From Serinus canaria (lineage: Eukaryota > Chordata > Aves > Passeriformes > Fringillidae), in assembly GCF_022539315.1 (NCBI RefSeq), contig NC_066329.1:6113072-6177071 (forward strand): a stretch of 64,000 nucleotides of DNA, given 5' to 3'. Position numbers and translations under genes: made by a program. How positions within the stretch are numbered: position 1 is the first letter of the stretch; every line of letters begins with the position of its first letter. The notes beneath the pieces were generated by a model that saw only the letters and a program-made list of their open reading frames with translations, searched no databases and was not told the origin of the DNA. This document shows, piece after piece, positions 50,478 through 60,300 of the stretch.

Positions 50478-52673
50478 GAGAAAAGGATGAAAGGATGGTA
50501 TCTAACAGTGCAGCTTGTGTATTTGTTACTAGGGAAACAAACAGCGAAGAGAAAGAAACCCTCAGTGTCCTTGTCATTTGGATCTTTCAGTGGAGAAGCG
50601 GAGCTTGTGTTAAAACAATGGAAACACTGTTCAGCTTTCAGGATCCTTTGCTGTCCTTGCTGAATGACAGACACTTCTTTCTCCCCCTTGTCCATCTTGT
50701 CATCTCCAAAAAGGAGAGTCATTTCTACATTCTGTACTGGATTGCTGGTAGTTTTTTATTCATCATGTAAACTTTGATCCCCAATTCTGTGCAACCTGGT
50801 CAGTTCCTAACACCTAAACCAAGATTGCAGCAGGTCTCTTGAGGTAAAGAGAAGAGAGAACCCTGATGTTGTGTTCATGGCTGTAGAAAAGCAGACACAG
50901 AAGCACGACCAGAGCCAGGTTTGACTTTGAGTTTGTACTGAATCAGAGTTCAGACTCACTCAGGACTCCAGAGAGCGTGAGGGGCATGGCAGCATTTTCT
51001 GCACTCCAGCTCAAGGAGCCGTGCAGCGTTGAAGGCCGGTGCAAGGGTGACATTGTGACATCACTGCCCCTAGGCCCGAGGCTGTGTGAAGCTCTGCCAC
51101 CAGCCCAGGGAAGCAGGAAGATGCCAGGCCGTGTAAGTCATGACTGCCACCGCTGGTTTCAGCCAGACCAGACGTGTCAGTCACAGCTTAGCTGGACTGA
51201 CACTTCCCTGCGTGGGCCGGGAGGACGATTCAAAGATCAACACTGCTTGTACCGTGAGTTTCTGCTCATTGCTAAATGTGCACTGTATCAGATTCCATGT
51301 AATTTCTCTATAAACTATGCTGCATCCTTGCTTCTTTTTCTGTTCCAATTATTATCTTGTTCATCTTTAGCTTTTGCCTCATCTAACTCATCTTGTGGGA
51401 ACTGGATTAGGAAGCTGGATTTGGTGCACTCTGAAGTGTAGCTAAGTAAATCCAAGGGATTATCACCTTTCTCCTGTTTTTACAAGACTACAGCTACCAG
51501 CACCAGAGCTAGAGAGATGATGGAAAAATTGCAATAAAAGCCCTACTGGAAATACTCTCCTAGATTTTTGTGTCCCGCTGTTTCAACATACCATATTTCT
51601 TCTTTACTCTGGAAGCATGGCTTTTTTGTTCCAGACTGGCTGTTAATTTGCCATTAAGAAGGAAGAAGGGTATGACAAAACACCTGAATTATATTATAAT
51701 AAAAATATCAACATTTGAATTACATTTAAAAATGGATAGGCAGAATAAAATCAGCTAGCACATGGTTTATTGATCATAGCCACTAGCTGAACTGTAATGG
51801 ATTCCCTCTCTCTAGTATTCCACAAAGTACCAAAGGCCCTTGGGTAAAGAAAACAAACCACTTGGTAAGGATTATGGAAAAAATAAAAATATGTCAGGAC
51901 TGACAAGAAAAGGAAGTGGCAAATGTGTTATTGAAGGTGTGTGTTAGTAGCATGACAGCAGAGCCCTGCCTGCGGGTACAGTGTAAATGATAACTTCGTC
52001 ACAGGCTCCAGCAGTTCGTGTCCCTACACTCTGTCCGTGAAAATAAGAAGGGTACAGCCAAAATAAACCAGGGGATGGCTTTTATGGACTTTTTAAAGAA
52101 AAACACGATCATTGCCAACAGACCTCAAATACTTGGGAAACTACTCGTATGTAAGTTGTGTTTTGGCTCCCTAATGTTGAAAATTGTTCTTTTAGGCCAT
52201 AAAACCTGTGTATTTTTTGTCTATAAGCAATAAGCTTTCTCCAAACTCTCTCTCTGGAATCAAGTGCTCCAACCGATCCTCTTTGTCTTTCAGCCTCTAA
52301 GTGGCCTTTTTTTCCTTAATGTTTTTTCTACAGCACTTAAGTTTTACCAGACCAGTGCCACCTCCCAGGGTTTTACTAACTCCTGCAGAAACGCGGAGGA
52401 CAAACGCTTTCTGGTCTGAAAACGCACTCTGAGCAATCCGACATAATCGATTGCAGCACTTTCACCCCGGCGATGAAACCGTAAACCGAGGCGGCTGCTT
52501 CGGCAGGGTTTTATTACCTGGTGTTCGCTCCATTCCCGCTCCCGTCCCGCCGCTTCTCCCCTCAGGGCCGGGCCCGCCTCAGCCCTCAGCGAGCGCGCGC
52601 CGCCCGTTTCTCGCCTCGCGCCGCCGCGCGCCCGACCCCGCCGCGAGCGGGGCTGAAGGGGAGGGGGGCGCTC

Positions 52674-52713
52674 GCGGCACGCGCCCAGCGGCACGCGCCC
52701 AGCGACACGCGCG
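52674..52713 (+). repeat. 14-bp GC-rich tandem repeat, about 2.8 copies
   Basis: Unit GCGGCACGCGCCCA at 52674-52687 and 52688-52701, then a partial diverged copy to 52713. It lies within the CpG island. Confidence 0.8.
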
Positions 52714-53391
52714 CTCCCCCACAGGCCCCCCCAGCCCCGCCGCGCGCACAACGGCCGGCGGGGGGCGGGGCAAACGGGGGGCGGAGCCAACGCCCCCAAC
52801 ACACCTCCTCGCCCGCGCTCTGGCCCTGACCCCGCCCCGAGCCCGTTCCCTCCTCCACAAAGCCGGGGGCGACGGAGAGGAGGGGCGCGCGCCACTTCTG
52901 CCCGCCCTCCCCAAGAGGGGCGGGGCTGGGCGCGGGGGGCGCGCGCGCGCGGGTGCGAGGGCGCGCGGCGATTGGCTGGCGGCAGGGGGGGGAGCGCGTT
53001 TAACGGCCGCTGCGCCCCCGGGCCGGGGCAAAGCAAAACAAAGGCGGCGGCGGGAGCGGTAGCCCGGGCGGAGCGCACGGCACGGGCACGGCACGATGCC
53101 TCGGCCGCCCCTCGGCCCTCAGCGCGGCACACGCGCGCCCGGCCCCCGTCTATGACCCCCCCACACGGTGGCTGTCGCCGAAACGGTACCTTCGAGGCGA
53201 GGGAAGCCGTCGTATTCCACCCCCCTCCCTTGATCCCCCCTCTTTGTTTTTCGGTGAAGGCCCGGCGCGGAGCTCTCGCTGCCCGCCGCGCAAGGACCGG
53301 GGGTCCCGCCTTCCCTCCTACCCGTGGCCCCTAAAGGAGAGGGGCCCGGGCACTGCTCGGAGCCCGGGCTGGGAGCGGAGTCGGCGCAGCG

Positions 53392-53400
53392 GTGAGTACC
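53392..53400 (+). other. YPEL1: Candidate YPEL1 5' splice site (first exon donor)
   Basis: GTGAGTACC after CGCAGCG is a near-consensus major-class donor in the middle of the CpG island. It could end a first non-coding exon that is joined to the acceptor at 57065. The alternatives at 53671 and about 54611 compete with it. Confidence 0.45.
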
Positions 53401-53440
53401 GAGCGGGTGAGAAGCGGCCCCTCTTCACTGTGCTAGGATG

Positions 53441-53461
53441 TTTTTTTTTTTTTTTTTTTTT
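53441..53461 (+). repeat. Poly(T) tract inside the CpG island
   Basis: Run of 21 T surrounded by GC-rich sequence, immediately followed by a G-rich stretch (GGAGCGGGGGGAGTGGGTGG). It would exclude nucleosomes and is likely to be length-variable. Confidence 0.92.
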
Positions 53462-53602
53462 GGAGCGGGGGGAGTGGGTGGGGGGGGTATAAGCGGAAGG
53501 CGGCTGCGAGAGGAGCCCCGTGCTGCGCCCCGGCCGGGGGGGGCCGCCGTCTCCCGTGTGCGCGAGGCCGCCGAGGCAACTTTGCTGGCGGGAGGAGGCT
53601 CG

Positions 53603-53620
53603 GGCGCTATTTATAGCGCC
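53603..53620 (+). promoter_or_regulatory. YPEL1: MEF2-type / TATA-like site within a palindrome
   Basis: Arms GGCGCTA and TAGCGCC flank TTTA, so the central CTATTTATAG (53607-53616) is a perfect match to the MEF2 consensus YTA(A/T)4TAR, and TATTTATA could also act as a TATA element. A start about 30 bases downstream would give a short exon ending at the GTAAGG donor at 53671. Functional role is inferred. Confidence 0.5.
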
Positions 53621-54420
53621 TGGAAATGACGGCAGCGCTGTCTACCCGCAGCCTTCTCGGTGCGGGGCGGGTAAGGGTGGTTTACATAATTGAGGGGGGG
53701 TGCGAAGCTGAGCTCGGCGCGCCGAGAGCCGGTGGGGTCTCCCCGCACTCTCGCCCGCGGTGCGCGAGGCCGGGAGCCGTGGGGTTCTGCACGGAGCTGG
53801 CGGCCGGAACAGCGCGCGGCCGTGTTCGGGTGGCCGCGCGGCCGTGCCTGTGGCCAGAGGGGGGAACGAGCCGCTATCCTGTTGGAATCGCTGCCGGGGG
53901 TTGGGGGGACAAAAAAGGCCACGGCGTCACCCGCCGCGGCAGCTTCGTGCTCCGGCGTGAGAGAGGAAACGGTTTTAAAGGCGCTCGGCCAGCGGCTCCC
54001 TCCCGCCGGGGGAGAGGGGTGTCAGCCGGTAACTTTCTCCGCGCTTATTTTCTCCTGTTATTTCCTGGTATGTAAAGGTGCAAATAAGGCTCCTATGGTT
54101 CAGCCTTTAACTTGGAGGTTTTTCCCTGCTGGAGTAAGCTCACTGCAGGTTACTGACAGTGCGTGCACAGGCTGTGTCCGGCTTTTTGCAGCCGCTCAAA
54201 GACTCTTTGAGCGTATTTCTTGTCGCTCCTTACTTAGAGCCCCGCAGGAACGACGGAGAGACCGACTCCTGACCCAGCTCCTCCCGTGCAACGCGCGGGA
54301 TCCCCACGCGCGGCGGGCAGCCGCTCTTTCCCCGGCGGCGCGGGGCCCGTGCGGGGCCGCCTCCCCCCGCCACGCTCATCGGGGTGTTTGTTTACACATC
54401 CGGGACCCGCGCGGGGCGGA

Positions 54421-54467
54421 GCCGCCCCGCCCCATTGGCCGCCCCGCGCCCCGCCCCGGTGACGTCA
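54421..54467 (+). promoter_or_regulatory. YPEL1: GC boxes, inverted CCAAT and full CRE
   Basis: CCGCCCCGCCCC (GC box) is followed by ATTGG (54434-54438, inverted CCAAT), CCCCGCCCC and the palindromic CRE TGACGTCA (54460-54467). This compact arrangement is typical of a CREB/ATF-responsive CpG-island promoter firing toward 54500-54600. The donor-like GTAGGTACG near 54611 would end a first exon from it. Confidence 0.6.
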
Positions 54468-54650
54468 CGGGCGGCGGGACGGGGCCGCTCTTCGCCCCCA
54501 GCCCGGGGGGCTTCGGCGTTCGGGGCGGCCGTGCTGGGGCTGCCCCGGGAGGAGGGCGGAGATCGCCGTGCCCGGCTCCTGCGGCCGGGACAGCCCCTGG
54601 GCGCTGCGCTGGTAGGTACGAACACAAGCAGAGCTTCAGGAGCCACACCT

Positions 54651-57065
54651 GTCTTTGCGCAGGACCAAAGCACGGACTGTGCCGCGGCCAAAGAACGAGA
54701 GGGGAATAGTTGGTTCGGGTTTTTGCTCTGTTCTGTGCGGAATAATGAGCAGCAGCCCGAGGAACTGCTCGGAACTATGAGAGGGAAGTGATACTGTGTT
54801 TATTCACCATTGTTAGAGCGAGCTAGGAAATGGTTTGTTTTGAATTGTGCCTGTAAAGGCACAACAAGTCTGTGGTTCCTACGGTGTGAATCAGAGTCAT
54901 CTTTTCGAAGAGAACAATATCAAATACAGTTTTGTTAAATCGACCTTGGAATTATTTTAATTTCTGTAGCTGAAGAATCTGGTACATTGAATCTGGAAGA
55001 GTCCAGATTGCCTTTAGAATTGTTTAAAAACAGTTCTAGGAATGCATTGAAGAAAAATATTTTCCTTTTCTGCATCACACGCAGTATTGCTAAGGTTAGA
55101 AAAGATCTCTAAGATAATTGAGTTCAATTATTAACCGAGGACTGCCAAGGGCACCACTAAGCCACATCCCCAAGTGCCACATTTACACCTACTGAACTTC
55201 TGCAAGGATTAAACTCTTGTTTCAATTACTGGCTTTAATTGAAGCCAGAGTCAAAACATCTTAGCATGTGGTGCCTTTCATTCTGAAACCCTGTTTTGTT
55301 CTGTTTTTGTCTATTTCTGCTAACTTAAATAGGATCTGTATCTTACACTGAGTTCAAACAGGGAATTTAACAGAAACCTCATGTTCTTAGTTCACTTTTC
55401 TTGTATATCTTACTTGTAATAAATGTGATTTCATATATAACTGTTCCACAAGAGCAAACTGTTTTCTGCAAATAATGTAATTATTCTTCCCTGTGTAGTT
55501 GTAATAAGTTATCTTGGGGACACTAAGTATATAATTAAATTGCTATTAATATTTGAGTCCTGCTCTTCATGCCAAATGAATTCATATTTTGAATGTGTAA
55601 ATGTATCCTCTATCAGGTGTTTGCCCAGTCATTCTCATGTGTAGATCCGTGCTTTAGATGACAGCTTGTTCCCATTGCTGCTTAATTTTTTTGGTTTGCC
55701 TATGGTATGTTACATGTCTTGTTTGTGGCTTATCTCTGCCTTTGCAATTCTTTGTGTAAGAAATTTTCTTCTAGCAAATCCTTCAGTAGTTTGAGTTTTC
55801 TCCTGCTGAGGATTTAAAAAAATCTAAACTGAAACTCGTTTGAGTTTTGCTGTGGTTGTCATGTGTTAGGCCTGCTGTACAGATTACTTTCTCAAGGCTT
55901 CTTTTGAAGCAGTGACTGCTTCCTATAAACAGACTTTAATTTATGTGGCTTTCACTATCTGCTCTAGCTGTGTTACCGGTATCCTACTGCTAGAAGAGTG
56001 GTTAGTGCTGCCCTGCACACAGTTTACAACTGTGATAAGTCATTTGCGTGCTCTTAGCTGGATCAGCAGACTGTAAATTCTTTATATTGTCTCATTTCTG
56101 TTTGTGCTATTGACCTAATCAGGCAGTCATCTGACAGCTGATGACATAAGTTGACTGTGCAGTGTTTGGAGCACTCATTAGTGTGGTGCATACAGAGCCT
56201 GGGAGATGCTGGCCTCTACAGACCAGGAGATGTTATCAGTGCTCAGCATCTGTTTGGTTTTCAGACAAACTAAAAAGGTTTGCTTTTCAGCACAGCAGAA
56301 GGCTCTGGCATGCTCTGACATGTAGGGTCTCTGAAATGCACTCTGAGGATGTTGGGTGTTCTCTGTGCAGAATTTAGCTTCAGAATCAGATTGTGCGTTT
56401 GGTAGCTTCCATTAAGGCTATTCTGGTACAGTGAGGAAGTACCTAATTAGCTTTGATCAGAACACCAGTCAAGAAGGTCTTTACCTAAAGGCATAATTCT
56501 GCAGAGTTTGAAAGAGTAGACAGGGATCCCTGAACAGGGTGGCAGGTCTTACTTGGTGTTTGACTCAGAAATAGATGTGATCCTGCAAGATTTTTGCTGA
56601 AAACCAAAGTGCAAATATATAAAATATATTGACTGTTGGACAGAACGAGTGTTTTCTAAGATTGCTTTCCCTGTTGCTCACTGTATTGGAACTGACCACT
56701 AGAACTTCAAAGACAATGAACTTCCTCTCATTCCCTACCTTTTTAGTGTGAATTTCTGCATGGATGTCTAGAAGAGTACACCTGGTATAACGTAGAAGGT
56801 GCTTGTGATCAGTGGAGAACTGTTTGAATCTCGTCCCTCATTAGAAGTGTGATGGAGTAGAAGCCATTAGTGGAACAGAACTGCTTTTTGCTGTGTTGAA
56901 TGGAACTTGAACTGTGCAGTTCCTTAGAAAAAGGGGCCTGTAGTGCAGCCAGGCTTCAGTTATTTGCTCCAAATAATGCTTTGCTTTATGGCTGGACTTG
57001 TTGAATAACAAGTTAACTCTGGTCTTGTTGTAAGCTGCTAATTGTTCTGCTCTTTTCATCTACAG
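54651..57065 (+). other. YPEL1: YPEL1 5' intron (before the coding exon)
   Basis: AT-rich sequence from the end of the CpG island to the acceptor TTTTCATCTACAG. It contains one CR1 fragment (about 55085-55215); nothing else recognised. Confidence 0.75.
55085..55215 (-). mobile_element. CR1 LINE fragment, 3' end
   Basis: The + strand shows the complement of a CR1 3' end: GCTAAGGTTAGAAAAGATCT, CTAAGATAATTGAG, CTGCCAAGGGCACCACTAAG and CATCCCCAAGTGCCACATTT. About 130 bases, diverged, antisense to YPEL1. Confidence 0.78.
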
Positions 57066-57231
57066 GTTGTGACTGTTTCTCTTCTGTCATTTGTGTGGAA
57101 AGTGCCACACACACTCCAGAACAACAACGGCTTTTGCTTGCATATTCCAGTGTTTCTTTTGTCAGCGAGTTCAGCAAAGTTGTAATTCTTCAAGTGCCAG
57201 CCCTGAGCTGAGTGAGGAGCCACCAGCAGAG
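57066..57231 (+). other. YPEL1: YPEL1 5' UTR part of the coding exon
   Basis: Acceptor TTTTCATCTACAG at 57053-57065 with a T-rich tract sets the exon start. The 166 bases to the start codon contain no in-frame ATG, although the reading frame itself stays open from about 57091. Confidence 0.7.
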
Positions 57232-57348
57232 ATGGTAAAAATGACAAAATCAAAAACGTTCCAGGCTTACCTGCCAAACTGTCATCGAACCTACAGCTGC
57301 ATCCACTGCAGAGCCCATCTCGCCAATCACGATGAATTGATCTCCAAG
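57232..57348 (+). CDS. YPEL1: YPEL1 first coding exon (gene continues beyond window)
   Basis: Encodes 39 residues, [13 protein letters not shown] ... HDELISK, the N-terminus of a Yippee-like protein. These small (about 119-residue) zinc-binding proteins sit in the nucleus and at the mitotic apparatus; their biochemical role is poorly known. Visible here are the first zinc-ligand pair C23-x-x-C26 and the HRTYSC and [11 protein letters not shown] segments. Lys6 and Asn16 fit YPEL1 rather than YPEL2, which to my knowledge has Arg and Ser there. Position next to MAPK1 on the same strand supports YPEL1. The exon ends in phase 0 at AAG, exactly where family members have a boundary before SFQGSQG, and is followed by a GC donor, GCAAGT. 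The remaining residues, including the second CxxC, are not found before 64000, so the gene is cut by the window edge. Confidence 0.93.
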
Positions 57349-60300
57349 GCAAGTGGTTTCTTTAGAGACCTCGTGAATTATTTCTTAACCAAAATGGTTG
57401 TCACTGTGACACCACTGCCAGTAGATAAGGGATGCAAATTGGTGCATACTTCAGAGTATCTCCCTGGGTTCACTCTTGGGTCATACATGTTGTGGGCTAA
57501 GAACTGGATATATTCTGGAAACTTCTGAATGTGACATAAAGGTTGATCTAATATATTGCCCACGTTACCAACCTGTGTCTGCTGTCAGGTGGGTGCTGTT
57601 TGTGAGCTGTTGTATCTGAACAGCCTGCTAAGGAAAACTATCAGAAGAAAGCATGGATCTCTGGGTAGGGAAATTATTCAGGTTATGGCTATTCCAGATA
57701 GAGATTTCTTTTGACTCTGTTGGACTGAAGGTCACCAAACTGTCTGTTTCCAGGGTGTCCCACTTGTGTTATGGAATCCTTAAACACACTTTTGCTGTCT
57801 GCCAGCTCCTAAGGAACATGATTAGCCAGAGGTGTTCAAAAGAGTTGGGCTGTCTGAGCTTAGAGAATAGGTGAAACCTTGAAACAGGCTAGGCCTGCCC
57901 TTCTTCCCTGTTGCTAGAAGACTTGTAATATATGAAATATGTAGGAAAGCTTGAAGTTTGGGATAAATACTTGACAGACTGGTTTATTCTTTGCTTCATA
58001 CAAACTCCTGATTAAATTACTCTTTGTCATGGAGAAAACACTTCAGTTGCTTTTCAAACTTTTTAATACAAAATGTTCTCTATAAGACTGTTTTGTCAAA
58101 TAAAGTTAGTTATAAAGGGTTTGACACTAAAAGTTCTCTGTTGCTCCTGTCTGTTTGTGTGTTCAGCAGCACTCAGGTGATGCTGCTCTTCAGTGCTGAA
58201 GAGAGGGGAGGGCTTGAAAATGCTGCTACTTCTAATTTAGGTTTTCTTTGGGTGAGGAGAAAGCCCTTGGATAAGCAAGCAGGTATGCTCTCAGGCAATA
58301 ATGGGCTTTCCACATACAATTTTTTTCCTTTTACTTGAATTTATTTTTTTTTCATGTTGATTTCAGAATTTGAGTATGAGGCTTTTTTGGCACTACTGGA
58401 TTCTATATTACAGGGACTCAGAGTTTCACTATTCCCTTCATGTTCTGGGCAAAAAATACTGGGAGGGGTTAATCTTTCCTGAACTTCAGGTTGTAGATAC
58501 TTACAAGAAAAAAGAAACTCTTTTGCTGTGTCTCTTAGCATGTATTAACTCATTGAGAAAATGCAATCCAAGCACATACTTAATAGGAAGCTCTTCTTTT
58601 TGTGGACTTAGATTTTTGCATGCCAACTAAGCTGCCACAGTTGCTACATGAGCCAGTTTTCTCCAAGGACTTGGGAATTTTGGTCAGCAGAATACTTCAA
58701 ATATGTTAAGCAAATCATGTGTTCATTTTACAGCTTCATAAATAATTTCAAATGTTAATAATCAAATTTTCAATTCAAAGAAAAAATAGAGGACTCTTCA
58801 AAAATCTGTAATAAATACAAAGAATTACTTTTAAGTTGTTTCTAATGGTGTTGGGAAGGGTATTTAGAGGTGGATTCTGCTTGATTTCTGGCTTCCTTAA
58901 TTTTTGATGAAGACACTTCACAAAAATATTTGTACTTGCAGGTTGACCATATGCTTATTTGACAGCTGATTCATATTTTGTCAATTTAAGATTTCTTCAC
59001 CGTATTTTATTGTCTAAATCTGTATGGTAAAAGAGAAATGCATTTAAATGTGTGGTATATTTTTGTATGCTTTTAAAATAAAAAGAACATTTGTCATCTC
59101 TTGTACTTGTACTTGGGACATAGTTTTGGAAAACCCATCTTCATTAGGCTGAAGCTTTACATAATCCAACATGGGAAAAGTTCTTCTGATGGGAACAACT
59201 GCAAAGCAATAGATAGACTTGGATCATTAAAAATAAGTACAGCTGGCCCTGGGGAGGGTGGGGAGTACAAATAAAATTCGATTTTTTTTTTTTTCTGAAC
59301 TTCTCCTAAAGTGCCTTCATTGAGGCACATGACATGCCATGAACTTAGTGAGAGAGATGGTTTTTTGACATATCTAGAATCCTAGTTACTGTAACTTTTC
59401 AGATGCAGGAAAAAAATCCCAAACAAACATAAACCAACCTGAAGTGTAGGAAACTGATTCTATACCATGCAAAATTAACAAAGAATAGTGTGGTTTGGAT
59501 TTATTGATGGAGTAGAGACAGACTGTTCAACCTGACTTCCCCCCACTGCCTTACCTGGAAGGCCTAGTTCAAAGCCAAAGCTCTGTGTTACATCTTCTAA
59601 ATGTAATTTTTGGTTGTAGATTCTCACTTTATTCCAAATGCTTCCTGTACCATCTCATGGCACAACCCTCAGGTTCTCTGCAGCAGATAAAGGCAAATAG
59701 TATTTACTTAATGCCTGGCTGTAGCTGCTTCTCTGAGGGCTGTCCCTCACCCCATCTTTTCTGGGAACATGGTGGTTGTTTTTTCCTCATGTGTGGTCAG
59801 GGAAAATGAACCAAAATGCATGGTGCACTTCTAATTTAAAGCAGCTCCAGCTGGCTTTCTAATGTGCTTTGAGGTATAAGAATTTATTATACCTGACACT
59901 GTAGTGGTTTTTGACTTGAAGATGAAAAGATAAAGCTATGCTGTGAACTGAGTGGTGTTTCTCTTATACGTTGGTTTGTCATGAAAAAGCAAAAAGTGCT
60001 GCATATTTCTGTCAATCATCCCTTTGATTCTGATCCTAGGAGTCCCTGACTTCAATTCAGATTTGCAATTCTTCTGCTTTTGAGAACTGTTAATGCCAAT
60101 TGTCTGACAAGTATGGCAGCATACACGAATCACCTTTTCATTTTATTTCTGTTCTGTTTGAGCAGCAGGATCTCTTTCTTGCCCTGGAATGAATCACAAA
60201 GCTCTCTTTTTCTTGTGCCCTTGCTGGTGATAAAATGGCAACCAAGAGTCTTGGCAATGGCTTAGAAATAAGAACACAGGTTAATGAGACAGGACAAAAA

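Larger units (their letters stand above)
34566..52399. other. Intergenic region between MAPK1 and YPEL1
   Basis: About 18 kb, mainly AT-rich. The longest open frames (for example 39321-39860 on the + strand) show no family resemblance and no supporting splice or promoter context. Recognisable items are the hairpin at 34857-34888, A-tracts near 34746, 37294 and 50456, a CR1 scrap near 41545 and a 24-bp tandem duplication at 41719. Scattered AATAAA hexamers (for example near 39188) are expected by chance in such sequence. Unannotated long non-coding RNAs cannot be excluded. Confidence 0.75.
52400..54650 (+). promoter_or_regulatory. YPEL1: YPEL1 CpG island with probable alternative promoters
   Basis: A very GC- and CpG-rich block of more than 2 kb, about 2.6 kb before the first YPEL1 coding exon, so it almost certainly holds the non-coding first exon(s). 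Several good 5' splice sites follow promoter-like motifs: CAGCG/GTGAGTACC at 53392, CGG/GTAAGG at 53671 and CTG/GTAGGTACG near 54611. An inverted CCAAT (ATTGG, 52971-52975) lies in the left half. Long open frames on both strands here reflect high GC content. Which start and donor are used cannot be decided from sequence; bidirectional transcription is possible. Confidence 0.75.

Noticed and set aside
52344..53132. 262-codon minus-strand and overlapping plus-strand open frames at the YPEL1 island
   Set aside because: Several overlapping frames on both strands are open because of high GC content; compositions are Arg/Pro/Ala-rich with no domain.
53690..54709. 339-codon plus-strand open frame in the YPEL1 CpG island
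   Set aside because: Low-complexity composition; crosses candidate promoters and splice donors; no recognisable protein.
57091..57231. Possible 47-residue N-terminal extension of YPEL1
   Set aside because: The frame is open but begins at TTG, with no in-frame ATG before 57232; the start at 57232 gives the exact family N-terminus.
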